Below are positions 43,276 to 51,978 of a stretch of 64,000 nucleotides of DNA, in pieces (positions within the stretch are counted from its first letter, which is position 1; each line of letters begins with the position of its first letter). Under the pieces are notes generated by a model. It saw nothing but the letters and a program-made list of their open reading frames with translations. It made no database searches and was not told the DNA's origin. The stretch is from Bog-473 sp963836605 (GTDB lineage Bacteria > Actinomycetota > Acidimicrobiia > Acidimicrobiales > RAAP-2): assembly GCA_963836605.1 (NCBI GenBank), contig CAWIKB010000014.1, forward strand, positions 496,001 to 560,000, read 5' to 3'. A program made the translations under genes and the position numbers.

Positions 43276-44463
43276 TCAGGTCACGGTGAAGGGCGACGAG
43301 CTGATGGCGAGGCCGCCCGCTGTCCTCACCCTGATCGGACCGGTGGTGGCGCCCGCCGGCACTGTGGTCGTGATCGTCGTACCCGTGTCGGAGCGGATCG
43401 CCGCCACTGTGCCGTTGAACGTGACCCTCGTCGCTCCCGACAGATGGCTACCCGCGATGGTGACCGTTGATCCGACCGTTCCGGAGAGGGGCGTGAAGCT
43501 CGTGATCTTGGGCGGCAGCACATACGTGAACCGAGTGGCGGTGCCGGCCGCGCTCGTCCCACCCGGCGTCGTGACCTTCACCGTCACCGTGTCCGCGGCG
43601 TCATATGCGGGCGCCACCGCCGTGATCGACGTCGCCCCGTTCACGGTGAATCCCGTCGCGGTCTCACCGAACGCGACCTCCGTGGCCCCGGAGAGCCCGG
43701 TGCCGGTGATCGTCACTGACGTACCGCCACCGATCGGGCCTCGCTTCGGGCTGAGGCTCGATACCGACGGGACCGGTATGAAGGTGAACTGGTCACTCGC
43801 ACCCGCCGCACTGGTACCCCCCGCACTCGTCACGGTCACGTCCACCGTCCCCGCCCCGGCCGCCGGCGACACGGCGGTGATGGAGGTATCACTGTTGACC
43901 GCCAAGCTCGTGGCGGCCGCACCGCCGAAGCTCACCCCGGTCGCGGCGGTGAAGCCGGTGCCGGACACCGTCACGCTGGTGCCACCCGCAGCCACCCCAG
44001 CGTTCGGCGCGACGCCGGTGACCCTCGGCGTTGGGGTGAAGGTGGGCGCGAGGACCAGGAACGCACTCGATGACGCGTTGTAGACCTCGTTGCCGCTCGC
44101 ATCGTAGGCGGCGAGCGTCGGATCGATGTTGGTCGGAGCAGTCGAGAGCACGGCCGAGGACACCACAGCGCCCGTGAAATCCCACGTCTCGTCGGTCCAC
44201 GCGGTGTAGGTCGTGCTGCGACCACCGCGGCCACTGCCCCCGCAGACGGTCTTGAGAGAGACGTAGCCCGCGGGGAACCCTCCCGTGCCGTCGAAGCCCG
44301 TCGCGAACGCCTGCTCTTGGATGCCGCCGCAGGAATGCCCGAGGTAGGAAAACGCCGTCGATTGCGGTAGCAGGAGTGCCACCGGAGTCGCCGCACTGGC
44401 GGCCGGGGCCACGCCCAGGAGCACGCCGGCCGAGATGATCGCGCCCAGTACGACCTTGCGCAT
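43276..44463 (-). CDS. Secreted IPT/TIG-domain protein
   Basis: 395 residues from ATG 44463 with AGGGGAGAGGG upstream. A signal peptide (VVLGAIISAGVLLGVAPAAS) is followed by about 115 residues with Cys pairs (GHSCGGIQEQAF, KTVCGGSGRGG). Then three IPT/TIG immunoglobulin-like domains start near residues 146, 235 and 322, each opening with a VTGVAPNAGVAAGGTSVTVS-type strand. The last domain ends at the C-terminus without an anchor. Such proteins bind polysaccharides or act as cell-surface spacers. The N-terminal domain is not recognised. Confidence 0.85.
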   Translation of the reverse strand: MRKVVLGAIISAGVLLGVAPAASAATPVALLLPQSTAFSYLGHSCGGIQEQAFATGFDGTGGFPAGYVSLKTVCGGSGRGGRSTTYTAWTDETWDFTGAVVSSAVLSTAPTNIDPTLAAYDASGNEVYNASSSAFLVLAPTFTPTPRVTGVAPNAGVAAGGTSVTVSGTGFTAATGVSFGGAAATSLAVNSDTSITAVSPAAGAGTVDVTVTSAGGTSAAGASDQFTFIPVPSVSSLSPKRGPIGGGTSVTITGTGLSGATEVAFGETATGFTVNGATSITAVAPAYDAADTVTVKVTTPGGTSAAGTATRFTYVLPPKITSFTPLSGTVGSTVTIAGSHLSGATRVTFNGTVAAIRSDTGTTITTTVPAGATTGPIRVRTAGGLAISSSPFTVT

Positions 44464-44545
44464 GGTTCCCTCTCCCCTGTCCGATGTCGGTGACCCGAAA
44501 CTGGCCGTGATGTTAGCTGCCTCGGTGTCGATCGGCGCTGGTCCG

Positions 44546-45706
44546 CTACGTCCTCGGGGACCCGCTCCGCCGACGGGTGGTGGGAGGGATGATGACCTCG
44601 GGGCGGTGCGCGGCCAGGACACCGGGTGCTCGTTGGGGCGGTCGTCGGGGCGCAACCACACCCGAACGAAGATGCCGGCGGCTGCCCGACCACGGGGCAG
44701 GCGGGGCGGTCAGGCGGTCACATAAGCGGTAGGCCACGTTCTCGTAGTTGACTCTCCAGCCCCGGAAGTCGGGCCATGCCTCTTCGGCGGACCGCTCCAT
44801 CGGAAAGCCAACGTGCTCCAACATCGTCACCGCCGCCGCGAACTCGTCGAAGGTGAGATCGATGGGGCCTTCGGGGTTGGGATCGGGGTCGACTTCCCAC
44901 CGCAGGACCCGGGCAATCCGGTTGAGGGACGTGAATCCCATGCGCAGGCACAGTCGCGACTGCGATGAAGCGGTGCTCGGGGCCAGGGCCAAGTGCATCG
45001 CCGCACCGTCGAGCACGGCCAGCAGGCCGACCAGCCAGGAGAACCAGGGGTCGGGTGACCGGAAGAGCAGCATGACAGGGTAGGTGGTGTGGCTCTCGGC
45101 CAGATCGGCGGCCCACACCTCCCATGACGCGTAGAAGTCCGGCAAGGTGTCGATGATGCCCACCAGCTGATGGCGGGCCAACACTTCGGGACCCCAGGCC
45201 GGAGTGCCGGCACGGCTCTCGAGCATGGCCACCAGGCTCTCCCTCCGGTTGAAGGCCTGATAGAGGGCGGGCAGGTAGGCAATTTGCAGGGCGACGATGA
45301 CCACCCAGGTGGCCCCGGCGGCGATGTCCACCGCCGAGTTCGCCTGCCCGCTCAGGTTGATGGTGCCGACGGTGAAGACCGCGCCCGCGGCCTGGGCCAG
45401 CGCCGACGCGAAGCTGTGGGTGGTGCCTACCAGCATCAGCGCATAGCCGACGATGAAACAGCCGGCCCAGACGATCAGCTGGGTGATCAGGGCTACCGGC
45501 GCGGTCGGCGCCAGGAGCCGATCCTTTCCTTCGTAGGTTCCGGCCAGGCGGGAAATACCGATGAAGGTAAGGCGGACCGATCGGTTGACGAAGGACGAGA
45601 GACGCTCGAAGCCACGGGGTTCACGGGGGAGCACGATGGTGAACAGCACGCTGGCCGCGGTGAAGATGACCACGATCAGACCGAGCGCGAAGAGGACGTG
45701 GTTCAT
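44546..45706 (-). CDS. Ion-channel-like membrane protein
   Basis: 386 residues from ATG 45706. Helix 1 is at residues 2-25 (LFALGLIVVIFTAASVLFTI), helix 2 near ITQLIVWAGCFIVGYALMLV, a short re-entrant-like stretch AVFTVGTINLSG resembles a K+-channel pore loop (TVGT in place of TVGYG), and a third helix is ATWVVIVALQIAYLPALY. A soluble domain of about 220 residues follows. The final 40 residues are Arg/Pro-rich. Selectivity cannot be claimed, since the filter is not canonical. Confidence 0.7.
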   Translation of the reverse strand: MNHVLFALGLIVVIFTAASVLFTIVLPREPRGFERLSSFVNRSVRLTFIGISRLAGTYEGKDRLLAPTAPVALITQLIVWAGCFIVGYALMLVGTTHSFASALAQAAGAVFTVGTINLSGQANSAVDIAAGATWVVIVALQIAYLPALYQAFNRRESLVAMLESRAGTPAWGPEVLARHQLVGIIDTLPDFYASWEVWAADLAESHTTYPVMLLFRSPDPWFSWLVGLLAVLDGAAMHLALAPSTASSQSRLCLRMGFTSLNRIARVLRWEVDPDPNPEGPIDLTFDEFAAAVTMLEHVGFPMERSAEEAWPDFRGWRVNYENVAYRLCDRLTAPPAPWSGSRRHLRSGVVAPRRPPQRAPGVLAAHRPEVIIPPTTRRRSGSPRT

Positions 45707-45863
45707 TGCTCCAGTATCCCTGCTTCGTCGACCTGAGGCCGGATCGGCGCGGCGTGCGGCAGTATGAAGCGATGATCCTCTCGCCTTCTTGCTCGGCCGG
45801 GCCGATCTGATCGTGGCCGGGTGGGAATGTTCGCGGGTGAACCTGACGGGCTTGTGCTGAGCG

Positions 45864-46856
45864 GTGATCGAGGCATCGGCGCCGGTACGAATCTGTGACA
45901 ACGGTGGGTGGACCGACACCTGGTTCGGCGGGCCGGGACGGGTCCTGAACATCGCCGTGACCCCGGGCGTGGACGTCTCGATTCGCGCCACAGGAGGGCC
46001 GGGCCCGGTGGTGTTCGACGCGGGGACCTACGGCGAGCGGTGCAACCCGGTCCCGGGGGGATCCCGGAAGGCCAGCAACCCTCTGCTGGAGGGCGCCGTC
46101 AACGCCTTCCCGCCACCGGGGGACGTGGCCGTTGAGGTCAGCGTCCGTTCGGCCGTCCCACCCGGGTGTGGCACCGGAACGTCCGCGGCAGTGGCGGTCG
46201 CCCTGCTGGGCGCCTTGGCCGCGGTGCGCTCCGAACAGTTGTCGGCGCGCGAGGTCGCCTACCGCGCGCATCGGCTCGAAGTCGAGATCCTCGGCGCCGA
46301 GAGCGGGATCCAGGATCAGTTGAGCGTGGCCTTGGGTGGGATCAACTACCTCGAAATCGACGCATACCCCGAAGCTGCCGTCTTCCCCCTCCCGGCGTGG
46401 GAGGAGCTCGGCTCCCGACTCACACTCGTCTCCCTGGGTCGCGCTCACGATTCTTCGGCCGTGCACCGTACGGTCATCGAGGACACGGGGCGGCGTCGGT
46501 CGAGTGTGTTGTCGCGACTTCGAGATGCGGCGCTGGCGGCTCGCGACGCTGTCCTCGAGCGGGATCTCGACGCGTTCGGTCGGGCCATGATCGCCAACAC
46601 CGAGGCGCAGGCCTCTCTACACCCCGAGCTTGTCGGCGCGGACGCCAGACGGGTGATCGCTCTTGCCGCGGCGCAGGGAGCGAGCGGATGGAAAGTCAAC
46701 GGAGCCGGGGGAGATGGCGGCTCGCTCACGCTCCTGAGTGCCACGACGGAGGCCAAAGAATCGCTCGAGCGCCGCATCACCGAGTCGGAAGCTCACTACC
46801 AGGTGCTCCCCATCGAGATCAGCACCTGTGGGCTCGACGTTCGGGGTGCTCTGTAA
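45864..46856 (+). CDS. GHMP family sugar kinase
   Basis: 330 residues from GTG 45864. It opens with ASAPVRICDNGGWTDTWFGG, the substrate-binding start seen in D-glycero-D-manno-heptose 7-phosphate kinases and fucokinases. The ATP loop is VPPGCGTGTSAAVAVALLG (about residue 98), and motif 3 is GASGWKVNGAGGDGGSLTLL near residue 275. It would phosphorylate a sugar or sugar phosphate in the cytoplasm. No nucleotidyltransferase or epimerase gene is adjacent, so the pathway is unclear. Confidence 0.88.
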   Translation: MIEASAPVRICDNGGWTDTWFGGPGRVLNIAVTPGVDVSIRATGGPGPVVFDAGTYGERCNPVPGGSRKASNPLLEGAVNAFPPPGDVAVEVSVRSAVPPGCGTGTSAAVAVALLGALAAVRSEQLSAREVAYRAHRLEVEILGAESGIQDQLSVALGGINYLEIDAYPEAAVFPLPAWEELGSRLTLVSLGRAHDSSAVHRTVIEDTGRRRSSVLSRLRDAALAARDAVLERDLDAFGRAMIANTEAQASLHPELVGADARRVIALAAAQGASGWKVNGAGGDGGSLTLLSATTEAKESLERRITESEAHYQVLPIEISTCGLDVRGAL

Positions 46857-46925
46857 GGAGCATTCCTGGTTTACTGGTAGCTGGTGTATGTGTTGAGCTG
46901 AGCCACCCAAGGCGAAGGAGACCCG

Positions 46926-47381
46926 ATGACAAGAATGCGGTTCAACCACATGGAGCTCTCGTTCCCATCGGGGACACTGACCAAGGAGTTTCGCAATGAC
47001 GTGGACGCGTTCTACTGCGATGTACTCGGGTGGGACGCGCTCGACACGGAGGTGGTCGGCCAATCCTGTCATCTGCTCCGACCCGACGACGGTCAGTTCA
47101 TTTTGCTCGCAGAGGGCAGCGAGCCGATGTCGTCACCTGGCTACGACCACCTCGGTCTCCTCATGGAGACTCGCGCTGAGGTCGACTCCATCCTGGCGGA
47201 GTGCCGCCGGTTCCAGGAGAAGGACGAGCGCCTTCGCATCAAGGAGTACGAGGACCTCAGCGGTCCAAGACTGAACGTGCACGCCTTCTACGTCAAGCAT
47301 CTCCTTCCCATCTGGTTCGACATCCAGTGCATGGAGTGGTCCGAAGGCATGGAGCCGGATCGACGCTGGCGGTACGCCTGA
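46926..47381 (+). CDS. VOC (glyoxalase/dioxygenase-like) family protein
   Basis: 151 residues from ATG 46926 with GAAGGAG upstream. A single VOC fold: MRFNHMELSFPSG at the start (metal-ligand His), DVDAFYCDVLGWDALD, then GYDHLGLLMETRAEVD (second His) and HAFYVKHLLPIWFDIQCM near the end. Such proteins bind a divalent metal for isomerisation, epoxide opening or ring cleavage. The exact activity is open. Confidence 0.85.
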   Translation: MTRMRFNHMELSFPSGTLTKEFRNDVDAFYCDVLGWDALDTEVVGQSCHLLRPDDGQFILLAEGSEPMSSPGYDHLGLLMETRAEVDSILAECRRFQEKDERLRIKEYEDLSGPRLNVHAFYVKHLLPIWFDIQCMEWSEGMEPDRRWRYA

Positions 47382-47472
47382 CCCGCGAGTGCGGCCGCAT
47401 CCCTTCCTCTGTCGAATGAGAGCGACAGGTCCAGAGTCCTGCGGGTCTGCTCCGGGAGATCAAGCGGAGCGG

Positions 47473-47676
47473 ATGAGTTCCACGAGAATCAGCAACCCCA
47501 TAAAGGGAGAGCACCAGCTCGATCAAGGAGGGTGAGTGACCGTCGTCGACCTCGGGGACGCTGTGCTCATTCTTCCTCCTGGTGGACCACAGAAGATCCT
47601 CTCGGAGGTGCTCTCCACCGAAGATCACCTCCGATTTGTTCGGAACCTCGATGACCCGGACCTGGCCACCAGATAG
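47473..47676 (+). pseudogene. Short antitoxin-like gene, possibly interrupted by a stop
   Basis: GTG 47536 after AAGGAGG gives 46 residues: VTVVDLGDAVLILPPGG, then a short helix and RNLDDPDLATR. The stop is immediately before the GTG of the PIN-like gene. In the same frame, upstream of a TGA at 47533, ATG 47473 reads MSSTRISNPIKGEHQLDQGG. The two pieces could be one decayed AbrB-like antitoxin, or the 46-residue piece may be complete. Its partner is itself frameshifted. Confidence 0.4.
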
Positions 47677-48124
47677 GTGGCCTCAATCGTCGTGGACGAC
47701 CACATTCTTCGCGACCTCCTGAGTGGTGAGCGTCCACCTGACCTTGACGGGATTGCCCCGAACGGTGTGGCGACCACCGGCCTTTGGCTTTTTCGGTTGT
47801 GCTCCTCACTGGCAGACCCCTTGGTGCCGGCAACTCTCAGGGGTAATGTCCGAGCAGCCGCCCGAGATGCTGGCGAGCTTTCGCTCTCAAATCGCGTCAC
47901 CTCCTGAAGGCATCGAGGTAGTGCCGATGCGCAAGATCGCATGGCTGATGGCCGAGCTGCAGCACCGACACCGGTCCGCCGGGCGAGCCATGTCCGCGGC
48001 AATGGTTGAGGCTCTTGCCGCGGCCCATAGTTTCGGCGCCGACATCGCTGTGTCGAAGCACGACGTCGGTCCCAACCTGCGGGCGGCCGCACGGGCCGAC
48101 GGCATCCCGTTTCACGCCTTGTAG
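47677..48124 (+). pseudogene. PIN-like toxin gene broken by a frameshift
   Basis: Frame one from GTG 47677 reads VVDDHILRDLLSGERPPDLD and TTGLWLFRLCSSLADPLVPA, then loses sense. Frame two continues from about 47845 with MSEQPPEMLASFRSQ, WLMAELQHRHRSAGRAMSAA and HDVGPNLRAAARADGIPFHA, ending at 48124. Removing one G from the GGGG run at 47840-47843 joins them into about 148 residues. The N-terminal Asp pair and the late SKHDVGPNL segment resemble PIN-type ribonucleases, though the assignment is tentative. Confidence 0.6.
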
Positions 48125-48264
48125 CCGGCCGCCGTCGTGTCTCGGGTGCGTAAGGAGGAAGGTGGTCCCGGTCCTGGGTTCGGAGCGCGACCACGTGAGC
48201 GGCCCGAGCCCGATGAGTTCGACGCCCGACGCCCGTCTCCTTCACAAAGAGCAGAGGAGGGATC

Positions 48265-48945
48265 ATGACCGACTTCATCCTGGTGCCCGGGGCAGGGGGC
48301 CTGGCAACCCTTTTCTGGCGCCCTGTCAGCGCCCAACTCGAGAAGGCCGGTCACCGCGCTCTCCCCGTGGACTTGCCCGGTGAGTCCCGCGACCTGGGTC
48401 TTCCCGAGTATGCGGCGACCATCATGGATGCCATCGGGAGCTGTGCTGAGCCGGTCGTCGTCGCCCAATCGATGGGCGGGTTCAGCGCGGTGATGGCCTG
48501 CGATCGGGTGCCAGTCCGCGGGCTCATCCTGGTCAACGCCATGGTGCCTGCGCCCGGAGAGACCCCTGGACAGTGGTGGACGACCACCGGGGCGATCGAC
48601 GCACGGATCGCCGCCGCCGAGGCCGGCGGATACGACACCGAGATGGACCTGGCAACGTACTTTCTCCACGATCTGGGCGCCGAGGATGCTGCCGCCGTCC
48701 TGGCCAATCCGGGCGACGAAGCGGACATTGCGTTTGGCCAACCATGCGCTGTCGCGACGTGGCCCGACGTACCCACCGCCGCGGTGGTAGGGCGAGACGA
48801 CCGTTTGTTTCCCGTTGCCTTTCAGCGGCAGGTGCTGCGCGACCGCGTTGGCGTGGAGGCCACCGTCGTTCCTGGCGGCCACCTCCTCGCTCTGGCCAAC
48901 CCCGACGGACTGTTCGAGGCTCTCCTCGAGCTGACCCGTCCGTAG
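48265..48945 (+). CDS. Alpha/beta hydrolase (EstC-like)
   Basis: 226 residues from ATG 48265 with GAGGAGGGA upstream. FILVPGAGGLATLFWRPV forms the oxyanion region, VVAQSMGGFSAVMA the nucleophile (Ser about residue 70), AAVVGRDDRLFPVAF the acid and VVPGGHLLALANP the His. It resembles small esterases related to plant methyl-salicylate esterase/hydroxynitrile lyase. It appears monocistronic. Confidence 0.9.
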   Translation: MTDFILVPGAGGLATLFWRPVSAQLEKAGHRALPVDLPGESRDLGLPEYAATIMDAIGSCAEPVVVAQSMGGFSAVMACDRVPVRGLILVNAMVPAPGETPGQWWTTTGAIDARIAAAEAGGYDTEMDLATYFLHDLGAEDAAAVLANPGDEADIAFGQPCAVATWPDVPTAAVVGRDDRLFPVAFQRQVLRDRVGVEATVVPGGHLLALANPDGLFEALLELTRP

Positions 48946-49017
48946 TCGATTGGGCCCCTTCCCGGGATTCGAGTTCGATCCACATTCCGGCTCTGAGATC
49001 GCATGGCGGCGGACGCG

Positions 49018-49698
49018 CTACTTCCCTGGACGGGCAAACTGGAACATGACCTTGTCGTGGGCGTAGTAGTCGAGCCAGTCGATCAGGTCCCGCCGTTCCG
49101 AGCGCCCGCTTCGGTGGGCCGAGACCGGGATGAATCTCAGACGCAGCCGGGCGACGGCTGCCTCGAAGCCGGCGTCTTCGAACACCCTGGCCACTTCGTC
49201 CAGGTGGAAGAGCGGGGGAAGCCCGAGTTCGTCAGCGGATGCCGTGTGCCACTCGGACATCAGCGGGCTGTCGGCATGCATCCCCATCACGGCGAAATAT
49301 GCCGCGCCGGGTCTGAGGGCAGCGAACAGCGCCGCGGCATGGGACGTCAGGTCGTGCAGCAGGTACAGGACCTCATGGCTGAAGGCTGCGTCGAAATCGG
49401 CCCAGCCGGCGGGGACCGTCGCAGCCGTCTCGAACCTGAGCGGCCGCTCGCCGGCGAGTCGCCTCGCGTCCTCGATCGTCCCGGGCGCTGGGTCGTAGCC
49501 GAACCCTTCGGCGATCCCGGCGTCGTCGACCAGAAGGCGCAGGAACCCGCCCCGGTTGCAGCCCGCGTCGAGAACCCGCTGGCCCGCGAGGTCGATGCCC
49601 ACGGTATCGAGCATGGCCCGCCACACGAATCCGTGCTCGGCCTGCATGGTTTCGTCCTCGGCGGCGCCCCGCCAGTACGGCGCACTCACGGGGCTCAC
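49018..49698 (-). CDS. Class I SAM-dependent methyltransferase
   Basis: 226 residues. Motif I is VLDAGCNRGGFLRLL (about residues 42-56), the acidic loop GFGYDPAPGTIEDAR, and motif IV AFSHEVLYLLHDL. The last 80 residues form a cap with SAHRSGRSERRDLIDWLDYY. The substrate is unknown. GTG 49698 has little ribosome site, so a start a few codons in is possible. It is divergent from the MarR gene. Confidence 0.85.
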   Translation of the reverse strand: MSPVSAPYWRGAAEDETMQAEHGFVWRAMLDTVGIDLAGQRVLDAGCNRGGFLRLLVDDAGIAEGFGYDPAPGTIEDARRLAGERPLRFETAATVPAGWADFDAAFSHEVLYLLHDLTSHAAALFAALRPGAAYFAVMGMHADSPLMSEWHTASADELGLPPLFHLDEVARVFEDAGFEAAVARLRLRFIPVSAHRSGRSERRDLIDWLDYYAHDKVMFQFARPGK

Positions 49699-49726
49699 CC
49701 TACGCCGCGCTGATCACGCGTCAGGT

Positions 49727-49751
49727 CACGTGGCACGTGGCACGTGGCACG
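49727..49751. repeat. Tandem CACGTGG heptamers
   Basis: Three perfect CACGTGG units (49727-49747) plus CACG. The unit contains the palindrome CACGTG. They lie between the methyltransferase and MarR starts, roughly 50 bp before the MarR start, and may be an operator array or a slippage repeat. Confidence 0.6.
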
Positions 49752-49801
49752 CGGGCAGGCAGACGGAAAGTAGCGTCGACGGCGACTGCTACGATATTTA
49801 C

Positions 49802-50305
49802 GTGCTGAAAGCAACTATCGGGACTGATCCCGAGTCGGGCCCGGCGGCCCGTCCGGTTGACCGGTTCAACGACGCGTTGCAGACCGTCGCCCGGTCGATC
49901 ACCCAGGTCCGCCTGCATGAGCGGCTCCTGCGATTGGCGGGGGTCCGGCTGGACCGGGCCGGAGCCGCCCTGCTCTTCAAGCTGTCCGTGAAAGGCGACT
50001 CGCTTCGAGTCACCGACCTGGCCGAGATACTGGGAGTGGACACCCCCACGGTGACCCGTAAGGTCCAGCAGCTCGAGCGCGACGGGATGGTCGTTCGCCA
50101 GACCGATCCCGACGACCGCCGAGCCTCGAGGATCCGCCTCACCCCGGCCGGCCGGCGGACCATCGAACGGGTGCGGCGGGCCCGCCGCGCCTGGCTCGAG
50201 CAGCTTTTGGAAGGTTGGGACGACGACGACCTGTCCGCCCTGGCCGACCTGCTCAGTCGTTTCGCGGAGGACCTCGAGCGAGACCTGGACGACACCCGTG
50301 ACTGA
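49802..50305 (+). CDS. MarR family regulator
   Basis: 167 residues from GTG 49802. TACGAT (49790-49795) ends 6 nt before it, suggesting a leaderless transcript. The wHTH is near residues 60-110 with RVTDLAEILGVDTPTVTRKV and the wing DPDDRRASRIRLT. It overlaps the MFS gene by 8 bases (50298-50305), so regulator and pump form one operon. It is likely an inducible repressor of efflux. Confidence 0.9.
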   Translation: MLKATIGTDPESGPAARPVDRFNDALQTVARSITQVRLHERLLRLAGVRLDRAGAALLFKLSVKGDSLRVTDLAEILGVDTPTVTRKVQQLERDGMVVRQTDPDDRRASRIRLTPAGRRTIERVRRARRAWLEQLLEGWDDDDLSALADLLSRFAEDLERDLDDTRD

Positions 50306-51932
50306 GCTGACGACCGCCCCGGTCGATGAAGAAGCGGCCGGGGCCGAGCACCGGCGGATCCTGGTGATCCTCGGCGCCCTCATGATGGGGATGGGCCTGG
50401 CTGCACTCGACCAGACCATTGTGGCCACGGCACTCCCCACCATCGCCGGCGACCTGCACGGGCTCAACCACCTGTCGTGGGTGGTGACGGCCTACCTCCT
50501 GACCACCTGCATCTCCACGCCGCTGTGGGGAAAATTGGGCGACCTCTACGGCCGCAAAGCGCTCTACCAGCTGGCCATCGTGATCTTCCTGGTCGGGTCC
50601 GTTCTGTCCGGGCTGTCCCAGTCCATGGCCGAACTGATCGCCTTCCGGGCGGTCCAGGGGATCGGGGCCGGCGGGCTGATGGTGGGGTCCCAGGCCATCA
50701 TGGGTGACGTCGTGTCGGCACGGCAGCGGGGCAAGTACATGGGTTACTTCGGCGTCGTCTTCGGGGTGACCAACGTGGCGGGTCCGCTGCTCGGTGGCTT
50801 CTTCACCGAGCACCTGTCATGGCGCTGGATCTTCTATATCAACGTGCCGCTCGGCATCGTCGCCCTCTTCGTCGTGGCCGCCGTGCTCCACCTACCGGTC
50901 AAACGGGTACCGCACAAGATCGACTGGGCCGGAACCGCCTTCCTCTCCGTTGGCGTTACGTGCATCATCTTGCTCACCACCTGGGCCGGCTCCGAATATG
51001 CCTGGGGTTCGTCCGTGATCATCGGCGTCGGGCTGGTCGCCCTGGCGTCCCTGGGTATCTTCTGCTTCATCGAGACGAGGGCCTCCGAGCCGATCATCCC
51101 GCTCTGGCTCTTCAAGAACCGGACCTTTACCGCCACCTCGGGTGTCGGGTTCATCATCGGCTTCGCCATGTTCGGGGCCATCATCTACCTACCCCTGTAT
51201 CTCCAGGTCGTTCACGGAGCCTCGCCGACCCTTTCGGGCCTCGAACTCCTGCCCCTGATCGGTGGCATGCTGCTCACGTTCATCTTGAGCGGGCGCATCG
51301 TGACCCGCACCGGGCGCTACAAGGTGTTCCCGATCGTCGGCACGGCCGTCCTCTCTCTCGGTTTGCTCTCGCTCACCCAGCTTGGACCCCATACGTCCTA
51401 TGCGGAAGTGGCCGTCTTCATGTTCATTACCGGGCTCGGTTTGGGCCTGGTCATGCAGGTGCTGGTCGTCGCCGTGCAGAACGCGGTGCCGTACTCTGCG
51501 CTCGGAGTGGCCACGGCAACGTCGACGTTCTTCCGGACCATCGGGGGAGCCTTCGGGGTGGCCGTGCTTGGTGCCGTCTTCGCCAACCGCCTGATCTCAC
51601 AACTCAAACTGCATGCCACGTCGGCCGAGCTGAAGTTGGTCAGCGGCTCGAGTGTGACAGCCAACCCGGCCCAGATCGAGCACCTTCCCGCCGCCCAGCG
51701 CGCCTTTGTGGTCGGTGCCTTCAGCCACTCGGTCGAGACGGCCTTCTTGGTGGCTGTGCCCTTTGTCGTCTTCGGCTTCATTTTGAGCTGGCTCATCAAG
51801 GAGATCCCGCTGCGCACGACGGCGTTCGTGGCCACGACTCGGCCCGACGGTCAACAACCGCACGCGAGCGACGGGCACGATGGTGCGATTGACGAATCCG
51901 CCGTGCCAACGCCGGGAGTCAGCCCCGGTTGA
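50298..51932 (+). CDS. MFS drug efflux transporter, DHA2 family
   Basis: 544 residues from GTG 50298. Fourteen helices are expected. Motif D1 is LAALDQTIVATALPTIAG, motif A is GKLGDLYGRKALYQ, and motif C lies in YFGVVFGVTNVAGPLLGG. A cytoplasmic tail of 35 polar residues closes it. It is probably proton-driven multidrug export controlled by the co-transcribed MarR. It is a second DHA2 pump, not close in sequence to the one at 38455. Confidence 0.94.
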   Translation: MTELTTAPVDEEAAGAEHRRILVILGALMMGMGLAALDQTIVATALPTIAGDLHGLNHLSWVVTAYLLTTCISTPLWGKLGDLYGRKALYQLAIVIFLVGSVLSGLSQSMAELIAFRAVQGIGAGGLMVGSQAIMGDVVSARQRGKYMGYFGVVFGVTNVAGPLLGGFFTEHLSWRWIFYINVPLGIVALFVVAAVLHLPVKRVPHKIDWAGTAFLSVGVTCIILLTTWAGSEYAWGSSVIIGVGLVALASLGIFCFIETRASEPIIPLWLFKNRTFTATSGVGFIIGFAMFGAIIYLPLYLQVVHGASPTLSGLELLPLIGGMLLTFILSGRIVTRTGRYKVFPIVGTAVLSLGLLSLTQLGPHTSYAEVAVFMFITGLGLGLVMQVLVVAVQNAVPYSALGVATATSTFFRTIGGAFGVAVLGAVFANRLISQLKLHATSAELKLVSGSSVTANPAQIEHLPAAQRAFVVGAFSHSVETAFLVAVPFVVFGFILSWLIKEIPLRTTAFVATTRPDGQQPHASDGHDGAIDESAVPTPGVSPG

Positions 51933-51978
51933 GAGAGCCTGGAGCACCGCCCCGGCGTCGGTCCGTTGACCGACCGGA

